A program made the translations under genes and the position numbers. Below, piece after piece: positions 1-8,160 of a stretch of DNA of 43,313 bases. Origin of the DNA: an uncultured Geobacter sp. (GTDB lineage Bacteria; Desulfobacterota; Desulfuromonadia; Geobacterales; CAIOGM01). The notes beneath the pieces are model-generated. The model searched no databases and was not told the origin of the DNA. It was given only the letters and a program-made list of their open reading frames with translations. Numbering within the stretch: position 1 is the stretch's first letter; each line of letters opens with the position of its first letter. The stretch covers positions 1 to 43,313 of the forward strand of contig CAIUWK010000017.1 in the NCBI GenBank assembly GCA_903902855.1. Direction: 5' to 3'.

Positions 1-226
1 CAGTACAGGTGTTGGTTATCCATCAGGTGGCCGTCGATGCTGTGGTTATATTAAGAGATTTATTAAGAAACGCGATCTAAAAAACACCATTTTTATAGCA
101 TGTTACAGAGGTTGCGGGAATTACTGATATGGCTCCAGAACATCTGAAAACCTTATACAGTGATGTTAAATTACTAAATGTTTAATGGAATCTTCTTCAG
201 TAGGTATAGCAAATGACGGCGATCGT
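1..226. other. AT-rich left edge without a recognisable gene
   Basis: A reading frame enters from the left edge and stays open to the stop at 125-127 (about 41 codons, rich in Cys, Gly and Arg). Another frame holds a short ATG ORF at 129-185 (18 codons). I recognise neither. The stretch may be the end of a gene outside the window or decayed DNA next to the intron remnant. Confidence 0.3.
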
Positions 227-339
227 AAGATTAGCTGGTGCGCCCTCCACTTACGGGTGAAGACTGCTGGTCGGTAACATAAAGTCCGATGTGCAAACAT
301 CGGGCGGCTATCCTTGACGGAGGATGCGTTGAAGTACTT

Positions 340-410
340 GAGCCGTATGACGGGAAACGGTCAAGTGAGGTTCTGAAGGGGGTGGGGAGCCGTAAGGCTC
401 CCCACCTACC
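340..410 (+). mobile_element. Group II intron 3' end remnant (domains V and VI)
   Basis: Positions 340-373 form a 34-nt domain-V-like hairpin. It opens with GAGCC (carrying the AGC catalytic triad), has a GAAA terminal loop at about 355-358 and closes with GGTTC. The upper helix has one G-G mismatch and the lower helix is slightly degraded. Positions 382-405 form a perfect 10-bp stem (GTGGGGAGCC/GGCTCCCCAC) with a GTAA loop, followed by CTACC with a candidate bulged branch A near 408, as expected for domain VI. No reverse transcriptase/maturase frame lies upstream, so this is a truncated or ORF-less remnant. The segment 238-339 starts GTGCGCCC, which resembles a group II intron 5' end, so a miniature internally deleted intron (about 238-410) is possible. 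Confidence 0.6.
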
Positions 411-742
411 TGGTGGTCAAAACCAGAGGGGGAGGCATTTTTTGCGGAGTTGCTGGAGCAGAAGTTTTATCGGCGTCGCCAGCATTTTGGAAACGGCGGA
501 AACGGCAGAAAAGTCGGAGATGGAAGATTTTTGGGTTCCCCGTCAGAGCAGAAAAAGCAAAAAAAGAAATATCTAATAAATAAAAATATATGCAATGTCC
601 ATGTTTATGCGGGCCGACAGGTTTTTTACTGGAAAAGAGTTCTTATTTTTAGCAGTTAGAAATGAAACGCGAAAAGTCAAAGGCAAATTAAATAACTAAA
701 CTTCTGCTCTGGCGATACCTGTATTACCTTCTGCACCTGAAA
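411..742. other. Intergenic stretch between intron remnant and helicase gene
   Basis: This stretch becomes steadily more A/T-rich toward the helicase gene (A-rich around 545-600). Short overlapping frames with no ribosome-binding site or family resemblance are all I see. No terminator or tRNA was recognised. It probably contains the promoter of the helicase gene, but I could not place convincing -35/-10 boxes. Confidence 0.3.
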
Positions 743-3700
743 TTGAGATGTTATGAAATTACTCTACACAATGTGCTTGGGAATCAAATTATGAAAGCAC
801 TCCATGCTGGATACGTTTCCGGTGCGGTTTGGAATGCACTACAGAATGACAAGCTCTCTGCTGAGCTTAATTGGCAGGACGTGCTCAATCGGCTAAGTCA
901 CTTTGTTATTGATAGTGATGTTGGTGGCAATAACAAGTTGCCGCCAGAACTAAGTGTATTGGAGAACATACTTTGTCGTGGATTGCCTACATTGCCGTCG
1001 CTTTACATTGAAAAAGAGCTTAAACGCTTGACTGGACTTATCCATTGTGGAGAGACTGGCAACCTGACTGTTGCGAATTATAAGTGTGAGTTACTTTCTG
1101 AACTTCCACAAGAGTTTATCCCTTTAATGGAACGCGCATTATGTACAGTTTCACCAAAAGGCCAACTTGAATCATCTTCTGGTTTCGTTTTTCCCGATTT
1201 TGGTAGCGGGGAGGTAAGTGATAATTTTGAGAGCAAGGCAGAGCAGCAGTTCTGGAATGAACCGCTGAAAAAAATGCTTGGTCCCGGTGGAATACAGTTG
1301 GCACTACGGCAGCGTTATCTTGATACCATTGTTGGCGCCAATTTTACTGAACAACGAACGGATGTTTCTGTACAGTTTCCTGGCAGCACTATGCGACTTG
1401 TGGCAAAAGGAATTATTTTAGAAGTAGATGGCCCTGCACACGGGACTACACCAGTAAAGCGAGGAGATGAGCGGCGAGACGAGGCTTGTGAGAAAGCTGG
1501 ATGGGCAAAGACCTATCGCCATCGTCTCTGGAATAATTGCAAACCATCAGATCCGATTGACACAAAGCATTCGGGTGTAGCTAAAGCTCTTCAACATCCA
1601 TATCTTAGGCGCATCAACGAGAATGTCCTGAAACCTTTGGCATCTGATGCTCTTGGACAACGTGTGCAGATACTGGTGCTGTTTCCGCTTGCTGTTGCTC
1701 GTATTCAGAGAGTTATTCTTGAGCTTGTCCGTGGAGGAGTTTTGTCTCTCGATGCACCAGAGTGGAATCTGGTGGTACTCGATCGAGATGGGCTGAATGG
1801 CTGTGGGGTAGCAGCCGCTGAAGACCTTAGAATCTGGATGTTGAGAATATTCGCAATCTATCAACCGGGACAAACTGTCCCTATGATTAGGGTTCATGAG
1901 ATATTACAGAGAGATTCTTCCGCAACACTACCTGTAAGTGCAGATGTTTTTCTGGATGTATCGGTTCAACTTCGTTACGGTGTGTCACTCCCCACTCCTC
2001 CCGGCCTTTTGTCTTTGGGTGGTATCCCAAGAGTAGTAATCCGCTCTGCTTACTACAACTCCGATCCATATCACCACCTGGCGTTCACTGATCCACTGTT
2101 CCCACAGATCAAAGATTCTGATCTGGAAAGCGAACTGGCATTCTTCCTGCAAAATATCTTCAGGAAAGTGGCTTTCCGTGACAAACAAACCGAGATCATT
2201 ATGCGGGCGCTCAGGTGCGAATCAGTTATTGCACTCCTTCCTACCGGTGCGGGTAAATCCATTACCTACCAACTGCCCACGCTTTTGCAGAATGGTATTA
2301 CGTTGGTTGTCGATCCCATTAAATCCCTGATGAAGGACCAGGTCGACAATCTGCAAGCACTATGCATCTCTTCTGCTTTCATCAATTCAATGAATAAAGA
2401 CGCGAAGGAGCGCCGCCTTAATACGAAGCTTATGCAACAGGGCTGTTTAAAATTTGTGTTTGTATCTCCTGAACGTTTTGTTATTCAAGAGTTTAGAGAT
2501 GCATTGAACAAAATTCGCAATGAACGAAAAGTATATTTTGCCTACGTAGTTGTCGACGAAGCGCACTGTGTCTCAGAGTGGGGACATGACTTTCGTACTG
2601 CGTATCTACGTTTGGGTATAAACGCCGTTCACTTTTGCGCAACTAAAATGGCAAAACTACCTTTACTCGCACTTACCGGGACAGCATCTTTTGACGTCCT
2701 GGATGACGTGAAAATTGAACTGGGTTACGAAAGAGATTCTGAAATTACGGTTCGTCAAGAATCCATGAAACGTGACAATCTGAAATACCAGGTGGTCGCC
2801 TTGAAAACACCGCCAGAAATTCCACCTTCTGCTGCAAATAATGAAATGATAATCAGAGAAATCATTGGAAAAGCAAAACTAGCGAGTTTGCCAGTAATTA
2901 TCGGAGATATGACACAGATTCTTACAGGGCTTGATGTTCGAGCTTTTTTAAGCAATGACAATGGGTCAGGGTTAGTATTTTGCCCACATGCGCGTAATGT
3001 ACATGGTGCTGAAGGTGTTCAGACTTCTCTTATTGCTGCTTTTGAAGAGGCAAGAGATACTTTTGGCGTTTTTCATGGATCGCCAGAAGAGAGTGCTTAC
3101 GCTGGATTCGATCCTATTCAAACTCAGAATAATTTCAAAAAAGGCGTTTTCAAAGTGTTGGCCTGCACCAAGGCCTTCGGTATGGGGATTGATAAGCCAG
3201 ATATTCGATTTACCCTGCACTATAACATTCCACCATCTCTTGAATCATTCTACCAGGAAGCAGGAAGATCGGGACGGGATGGCGAAGAGTCACAATGCTG
3301 GATTCTTTACGCCGGCACCCCAATGCCAGACAAAGACCACCAGAGCTTGGATTACTCTCTAAATTATTCATTTTACAAGAATGCCTTTCCGGGTGCAAAA
3401 ATTGAAGAAGCCAAGGTGTTTGAAATGCTCGATGAAAATCGGGTGCCAGGACATTCGACTCTACGGGATATTGAGGCGATGCTTTTTGATATCAGAAGTG
3501 TTGAGTATACCGTCAAGACCTATCATCAACTTGTAGGGGATCTGCATCGAATTTATATCAACCATTTTAATTACCCCGATGCCAAGGTATATGTAAATAT
3601 CCATTCCAACGGAGATATATCCGTCGGGGCAAAGTCAACATTTCCGGACCATGAAATTGTATCTGGCGTGGTCATGGAATGGCTTAACAACAACAAACCT

Positions 3701-4786
3701 GACAGTGTATCGATGAAGGAATGGCTTTTTGGTGAACAGATACGGACTGTAAACACAGATTTGGGAATAGAGAGACTTCTTGAAGAGGTCGTTGGTAATG
3801 AACAGGTCTGTCTTTCCTTGGATAATGGATATCTTGAGGAAATTGCCGAACACCTTCAAATAGAACTTGGCCTCGTACGAAAAGCGTACATGTTTGTTTC
3901 TGACGCGGATGTTTTTATTGGAAAACTGAAGTTGCCGAAAAACAGCAAACAGATAGACTGGATTCTTTCCATTTTTCCAAAGATTCGGTTGCAAGAGCAT
4001 ACATTCAGGGCAATATATCGACTTACAATATTAGGAGCTGTGGATGACTTCGTAGTTGACTATGCAAGCAAAACCATCACTGCCACTCTTCAGGCACAGT
4101 CGCTGGGAAAATACCGGGAAAAGCTTCGAGAATACATTCACCGTTATGCACCACAGGATGTGCCGCTCTATCTCGAAGTTGCAGATCAGTGCAAGTACTC
4201 TACTGAGCTTAGATGTTGTCTGCATGCGCTGATTCAGTTTGTTTACGGCAGAATTGCCAAACAGCGGGTAGCGGCAATGGAAGCAATGGAGACTGCTACT
4301 GTCCAAGGCATCAAAGATCCAAACGCACTGGCAGAGACGGTTACAGATTATTTCGATTCACCATATATCCCCATGCTGCGGCCTTATCTCAACAACTACA
4401 CCTCCGAACTAGTATTTGAAATATGCAACGATACCGGAGCGGGGCGTGCCAAACTATATCATCTGTTAGGTGCCTGTGACCGTTTGCTTGAGCAAAACCC
4501 AAACAACGCTGCTTTCCATGCTATGCGGGCGTATGTGTATGCATTATTGGATTACCGGGAGCAAGACGTTAAAAGAGAGATTGATGCGGCTCTGTTGAAT
4601 TTCGAGACATACCAAAAGTGGGGACGATTAGAAAAGCAGACTTTTCTAATGCGCTTGCGAACATTGATTCCCATCGGAAATATAGCTGCCGGACTTGTAT
4701 TCGATGCCGTCATTATTGACGACCATGCAAGCTGGCTACATGAATGGAATACCACCATCGGTGAACTTTCAGAACCTTATCGATAG
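743..4786 (+). CDS. DUF559/Vsr-like nuclease fused to RecQ-family DNA helicase (candidate defence protein)
   Basis: A 1,347-residue protein. Residues about 160-260 look like a PD-(D/E)XK endonuclease of the DUF559/Vsr kind: an acidic helix (E163/E167), D207, then E227-V-D229-G-P-A-H and a downstream DERRDEACEKAGW helix typical of that family. Residues about 480-860 are a RecQ-like SF2 helicase: Walker A LPTGAGKS near 499, DEAH box in VVDEAHCVSEWGHDFR near 604, motif VI QEAGRSGRDG near 838. I see neither the RQC zinc cluster nor an HRDC domain; the last 480 residues are unfamiliar. Housekeeping RecQ is about 600 residues, so this is an expanded accessory form. The start is uncertain: TTG at 743, or ATG at 791 preceded by GGGA. 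It is followed after 38 bp by a small membrane-anchored coiled-coil protein, probably in the same operon. A role in anti-phage or plasmid defence is inferred from architecture and neighbours. Confidence 0.85.
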   Translation: MRCYEITLHNVLGNQIMKALHAGYVSGAVWNALQNDKLSAELNWQDVLNRLSHFVIDSDVGGNNKLPPELSVLENILCRGLPTLPSLYIEKELKRLTGLIHCGETGNLTVANYKCELLSELPQEFIPLMERALCTVSPKGQLESSSGFVFPDFGSGEVSDNFESKAEQQFWNEPLKKMLGPGGIQLALRQRYLDTIVGANFTEQRTDVSVQFPGSTMRLVAKGIILEVDGPAHGTTPVKRGDERRDEACEKAGWAKTYRHRLWNNCKPSDPIDTKHSGVAKALQHPYLRRINENVLKPLASDALGQRVQILVLFPLAVARIQRVILELVRGGVLSLDAPEWNLVVLDRDGLNGCGVAAAEDLRIWMLRIFAIYQPGQTVPMIRVHEILQRDSSATLPVSADVFLDVSVQLRYGVSLPTPPGLLSLGGIPRVVIRSAYYNSDPYHHLAFTDPLFPQIKDSDLESELAFFLQNIFRKVAFRDKQTEIIMRALRCESVIALLPTGAGKSITYQLPTLLQNGITLVVDPIKSLMKDQVDNLQALCISSAFINSMNKDAKERRLNTKLMQQGCLKFVFVSPERFVIQEFRDALNKIRNERKVYFAYVVVDEAHCVSEWGHDFRTAYLRLGINAVHFCATKMAKLPLLALTGTASFDVLDDVKIELGYERDSEITVRQESMKRDNLKYQVVALKTPPEIPPSAANNEMIIREIIGKAKLASLPVIIGDMTQILTGLDVRAFLSNDNGSGLVFCPHARNVHGAEGVQTSLIAAFEEARDTFGVFHGSPEESAYAGFDPIQTQNNFKKGVFKVLACTKAFGMGIDKPDIRFTLHYNIPPSLESFYQEAGRSGRDGEESQCWILYAGTPMPDKDHQSLDYSLNYSFYKNAFPGAKIEEAKVFEMLDENRVPGHSTLRDIEAMLFDIRSVEYTVKTYHQLVGDLHRIYINHFNYPDAKVYVNIHSNGDISVGAKSTFPDHEIVSGVVMEWLNNNKPDSVSMKEWLFGEQIRTVNTDLGIERLLEEVVGNEQVCLSLDNGYLEEIAEHLQIELGLVRKAYMFVSDADVFIGKLKLPKNSKQIDWILSIFPKIRLQEHTFRAIYRLTILGAVDDFVVDYASKTITATLQAQSLGKYREKLREYIHRYAPQDVPLYLEVADQCKYSTELRCCLHALIQFVYGRIAKQRVAAMEAMETATVQGIKDPNALAETVTDYFDSPYIPMLRPYLNNYTSELVFEICNDTGAGRAKLYHLLGACDRLLEQNPNNAAFHAMRAYVYALLDYREQDVKREIDAALLNFETYQKWGRLEKQTFLMRLRTLIPIGNIAAGLVFDAVIIDDHASWLHEWNTTIGELSEPYR

Positions 4787-4824
4787 CATTTGCTTTAACA
4801 CATCTGAGTAAAAGGAAGATTACC

Positions 4825-5334
4825 ATGTCAGATCAGCAAGATATCCTTTCACAGTCCTTGTTAAAACTTGAAGATGAACTGAAATCATTTGGAACAGTCC
4901 GGAGTAAACTGAAAGAGGCATCTGAACAGCTTGAAAAAGCAGATATTGAACTGAAGCAACTGGCTGGGGAGACAAAAAAGGCAATCGTAGCAGTAGAAGC
5001 TGTAACAGATCAAACCGTGGCTCTCTCAAAAGCTTTAATCCCATTGGCCAAAGCAATTGAAGGAGTTAACTTTCCTTTACGTCTCGACAAAATTGACATG
5101 GCGGTGTCAACCCAGGCATCCACTCTGGCAACATTCCAAGGAACAACCGAGCGTGGAATAAATGATCTGAACAATGAGGTCAAAAGGAATGGAAAAAGTG
5201 TCCTCGATGGATTTGCCTCCATGGGAACGGCAATGGGAGAAGCCAGTAAGCGGGATTTAATTATTATTGGACTGCTGATTTTTAACGCGCTGATTCTGCT
5301 CATACTTTCCGTAATGGCGTACATGAAGCATTAA
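4825..5334 (+). CDS. Small coiled-coil protein with C-terminal membrane anchor
   Basis: A 169-residue protein not matched to a named family. Residues about 5-60 and 105-135 are rich in heptad-like Leu/Lys/Glu patterns (likely coiled coil), and the last 25 residues form a hydrophobic segment (LIIIGLLIFNALILLILSV) ending just before the C-terminus, so the bulk should face the cytoplasm. The start ATG follows AAAGGAAG by 7 nt. It lies 38 bp after the helicase-nuclease gene on the same strand, which suggests a partner that tethers or senses at the membrane. The design loosely recalls membrane-anchored accessory subunits of defence systems, but function is unknown. Confidence 0.7.
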   Translation: MSDQQDILSQSLLKLEDELKSFGTVRSKLKEASEQLEKADIELKQLAGETKKAIVAVEAVTDQTVALSKALIPLAKAIEGVNFPLRLDKIDMAVSTQASTLATFQGTTERGINDLNNEVKRNGKSVLDGFASMGTAMGEASKRDLIIIGLLIFNALILLILSVMAYMKH

Positions 5335-5664
5335 AACGTTGGAACTTAGCAGGGAGCGTCCGACCGCGTCCGACCGCGTCCGACCGCGTCCGACCGCGTC
5401 CGACCGCGTCCGACCGCGTCCGACCGGGACGTACTTAACTTCTTTACTTACTCAAAAAACAACAGCAAGACGGCCAGTTAGTGTCTTGAGGAGTAGTCAG
5501 GAGAGGCGTTCATCTATAAAGCCGGATCGGCGGTGGTCGTCTGGAAAAATGTATATTCTGTATCCCTTGGTCATACTTCGAACTAAACCTCGCCGGGAAG
5601 AACACTAACATTCAAGCGTTACGTTAACGGAAAATTTTCAGACATCGCAATCAAGGACTGCACT
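5335..5664. other. 330-bp gap separating the two defence-like gene pairs
   Basis: Besides the 10-bp tandem repeat this gap holds no supported gene. Its last 230 bases likely contain the promoter of the ATPase gene. I found no unambiguous -35/-10 pair and no terminator with a T-run. Confidence 0.3.
5357..5426. repeat. Perfect tandem repeat, 7 copies of a 10-bp unit
   Basis: The unit CGTCCGACCG is repeated seven times without a mismatch. It lies 22 bp after the stop of the coiled-coil gene and about 240 bp before the ATPase gene. The copies are GC-rich inside an AT-rich segment and the period of 10 is close to one helical turn. No reading frame with a ribosome-binding site uses it. Confidence 0.95.
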
Positions 5665-6828
5665 ATGCTGATAAAGAATATTAAGGTTTCCGGATTGTTA
5701 TCATTTGGTCCAGTGGGAATTGATTTGCCTCTGAATAACCTTAATCTGTTCATCGGCCCAAACGGATCAGGAAAATCAAATTTACTCGAAGTCCTTGCCT
5801 TGCTCAATAAAGCTCCAACCAATCTTCCTGACCCCGTAAAGGCCATGGGCGGGGTCCGGGAATGGATCTGGAAAGGGCCTTCATTAACTCGTGAAGCGAA
5901 GATCGAAGTAATCGTGGAGAATCCGAACGGCAAGCAACCTCTCCGCCATGGGCTGTGTATTGCCGACCACGGTGGTCGTTTTGAAGTGGTCGATGAATGG
6001 GTGGAAAACGAAAAAGCATATCCTGGAAAACCCGAACCGTTTTTCTTTTACCGGTTCCAAAGAGGTAACCCGGTTCTCAAAGATATCAGTACCAAGGAAC
6101 GATCACTGAACCGGGAAAACGTCAAGCCGGAACAATCAATACTGTCGCAGGTACGCGATCCGGAACGCTATCCGGCGCTCTACACGCTGCAGGAAGAGTA
6201 TGAAGTTATCCGTCTCTATCGCAATTGGTCCTTTGGCCCGGACGCTCCTCTGAGACGGGAACAAAGTACCCATGGACGATCGGATTTTCTGAGCGACGGC
6301 GGTGAGAATCTGGCATTGGTTCTTTCGAAAATCCGCAATCGCATCAAACCGGAACTGATTAACTCTTTGCGCAAACTGTATGAAGGCATTGAAGATATTA
6401 CTCTAAGCATCGATGGGGGCAACGTATTACTCTTTCTGGTAGAACAGGGTGGTCGTGAAATTCCGGCGACGCGACTGTCCGACGGCACCCTGCGTTATCT
6501 TTGCTTGCTGGCGATTCTGCTGCATCCGGAACCACCCCCTCTGATTGCCATCGAAGAACCGGAGTTGGGCTTGCATCCGGATCTCATTCCCCATGTTTCC
6601 GAACTCCTGAAACAGGCCGCAGAGCGGACTCAATTAGTGATAACGACCCATTCGCGGATGCTGGTCGATGCGTTCACTGATGATCCGTCCAAGGTGGTGG
6701 TCTGTGGCAAGGATAATGGCGAATCTCGGTTTGAACGGCTTGAAGAAGAGCGCCTGACGCCCTGGCTGAAAAAATACTCCCTCGGGGATTTGTGGAGTAT
6801 GGGTGAACTGGGGGGGAACAGATGGTAA
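5665..6828 (+). CDS. AAA/ABC-type ATPase (AAA_21, OLD/RecF-like), probable defence ATPase
   Basis: A 387-residue protein with the layout of RecF/OLD-like ABC ATPases. Walker A GPNGSGKS is at residues 31-38, a signature-like LSDGTLRYL motif follows the central coiled region, Walker B/D-loop IAIEEPELGLHP starts near 293, and the H-loop ITTHS is near 326. There is no C-terminal TOPRIM domain; that function seems supplied by the next gene, which overlaps its end by 7 bp (6822-6828). Such ATPase plus TOPRIM-like two-gene pairs (the PARIS and AbiL logic) act in phage defence and abortive infection. Start ATG 5665 follows AAGGA at a usable distance. That this pair is an active defence system is inference. 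Confidence 0.85.
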   Translation: MLIKNIKVSGLLSFGPVGIDLPLNNLNLFIGPNGSGKSNLLEVLALLNKAPTNLPDPVKAMGGVREWIWKGPSLTREAKIEVIVENPNGKQPLRHGLCIADHGGRFEVVDEWVENEKAYPGKPEPFFFYRFQRGNPVLKDISTKERSLNRENVKPEQSILSQVRDPERYPALYTLQEEYEVIRLYRNWSFGPDAPLRREQSTHGRSDFLSDGGENLALVLSKIRNRIKPELINSLRKLYEGIEDITLSIDGGNVLLFLVEQGGREIPATRLSDGTLRYLCLLAILLHPEPPPLIAIEEPELGLHPDLIPHVSELLKQAAERTQLVITTHSRMLVDAFTDDPSKVVVCGKDNGESRFERLEEERLTPWLKKYSLGDLWSMGELGGNRW

Positions 6829-7439
6829 GTGTCAAACTTTATGTTGAAGGCGCCGGCCAAACTGACTTTGAACGTGCTCAATGCCGTGAGGCTTTCAGCA
6901 CGTTCTTTGCCGCAGTAGACGGATTGGCCGGAAAACGACCTCGTACCAAACCCTGTGGAGGGAGGCAAGCGGCCTATGACGCTTTTGTTATTGCGCTGAA
7001 AACCTCACGGCAGGGTGAATTACCGTTACTTCTTGTTGACAGCGAAGGCCCCGTCACTCCCGGAGAGACGGTCTGGCAGCATCTGAAAACGCGTGATGGC
7101 TGGGATCGCCCTGATGGCGCGGCAGATGACGATGCTTTTTTTATGGCGCAGGTTATGGAAACCTGGTTCCTTGCGGACAAGGAAATGCTCAGGAACTACT
7201 TCGGTCAGGATTTCAACGAAAAACATATTCGTCAATGGCCGAGTCTTGAAGCTGTCCCCAAATTGACTGTGTATGAAGTCTTGGAGAAAACAACAGCGGC
7301 ATGCAAGAAGAAATCGTATACCAAGGGAACAATTTCTTTCGAGATGCTGAAAAGGCTGAATCCGACAAAAGTCGAAAACGCTTGTCCTCATGCTAAAAAG
7401 CTTCTCGATCGTCTTCGGAATCCCAACCGGAAACGGTAA
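6822..7439 (+). CDS. DUF4276 family protein (TOPRIM-like partner of the ATPase)
   Basis: A 205-residue protein. The N-terminus VKLYVEGAGQTDF carries the conserved glutamate (E9) expected of a TOPRIM-like fold, and the segment LPLLLVDSEGPV near residue 65 supplies the acidic strand. The C-terminus is basic. This matches DUF4276, often encoded right after AAA_21 ATPases. It overlaps the ATPase stop by 7 bp, so the two are translationally coupled. By analogy with OLD-family enzymes it is likely the nuclease/effector of the pair, with the ATPase as sensor. The gene converges with the efflux lipoprotein gene and marks the end of the low-GC segment. Confidence 0.75.
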   Translation: MVSVKLYVEGAGQTDFERAQCREAFSTFFAAVDGLAGKRPRTKPCGGRQAAYDAFVIALKTSRQGELPLLLVDSEGPVTPGETVWQHLKTRDGWDRPDGAADDDAFFMAQVMETWFLADKEMLRNYFGQDFNEKHIRQWPSLEAVPKLTVYEVLEKTTAACKKKSYTKGTISFEMLKRLNPTKVENACPHAKKLLDRLRNPNRKR

Positions 7440-7487
7440 TGGTGGTCGGGGATTTGAAAAAGGAGAGTACCACCACCCCCCAAACCC

Positions 7488-8075
7488 TCAGATCCCCTTC
7501 CCGTTCAGTGACAATTTCAGCCCGCTGATCCCTTCCCGAAAGCTGGTGGCGCCGGTGCTGCCGGGGCCTCTTTGCCGCCGATCCGAATAGTAGACGGGGG
7601 TTATCTCCAGAATATTGTCCGTGGCGTCAGCCAGATTGATCTCCACCTCCGTGGCCACCTCATCGTCGGGCAACGCCGTGATTACCCGGTGCAAACCGGC
7701 TTTCAGGCGGAGATGGGTCCGGAACAGGTAGCGGGTGCCGTCGCCGGCCTCGGAAAGAGGTCCGGCATGCGAGATGCCTTCCTCATTGACGAGTGAGCCG
7801 GAAATACGGAACGGTTCGCCGTCGATGTTGATCAGCAACTGGTACATAGCGGTGCCGTGGGGGTCTCTTCCCAGAAGGGAGGTTAAGGGGCCATGGGTCT
7901 TGACCGAACCCCTGATGGTCAGGTCGGCGCGCCCCTGCTCCGGGGGGAGGGAGGTGCCGACGGTGGTATAGACATTGCTCTGCGTCGGACTTTCGGCCCG
8001 GAGCAGCAGTTGTTCCTGTCCCAAGCATCCCGCCAGAAGCAGAGCGGCAGACAGTAGCAAACCGATAATTTTCAT
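7488..8075 (-). CDS. Predicted lipoprotein of the metal-efflux operon
   Basis: A 195-residue protein starting at ATG 8075 (AGGAAG 7 nt upstream); a start 13 codons further upstream is less likely. The N-terminus is a lipoprotein signal (MKIIGLLLSAALLLAGC, lipobox LAGC), so it should be anchored in the outer or inner membrane facing the periplasm. The rest is beta-rich and not matched to a named domain. It is the last gene of the minus-strand RND operon, 74 bp after the pump gene, so a periplasmic accessory role in metal export is plausible but unproven. Confidence 0.7.
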   Translation of the reverse strand: MKIIGLLLSAALLLAGCLGQEQLLLRAESPTQSNVYTTVGTSLPPEQGRADLTIRGSVKTHGPLTSLLGRDPHGTAMYQLLINIDGEPFRISGSLVNEEGISHAGPLSEAGDGTRYLFRTHLRLKAGLHRVITALPDDEVATEVEINLADATDNILEITPVYYSDRRQRGPGSTGATSFREGISGLKLSLNGKGI

Positions 8076-8102
8076 GATGTTCTTCCTTTCACCCGAGTCA
8101 CG

Positions 8103-8160
8103 TTCTTTCACCATTCACCATTCACAATTCACCCTTCACCCTTGCCTTTTCACCATTCAC
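8103..8160. repeat. Short direct-repeat tract (TTCACCATTCACC family)
   Basis: Several copies of the heptamer-like ATTCACC/CTTCACC run between the pump and the lipoprotein gene. The pump's stop codon lies inside one copy. The same motif, arranged as a hairpin, recurs at 30,379-30,419, so it is a dispersed intergenic repeat of this genome. Confidence 0.6.

Noticed and set aside
5357..5426. CRISPR array
   Set aside because: The units are only 10 bp and directly adjacent with no spacers.
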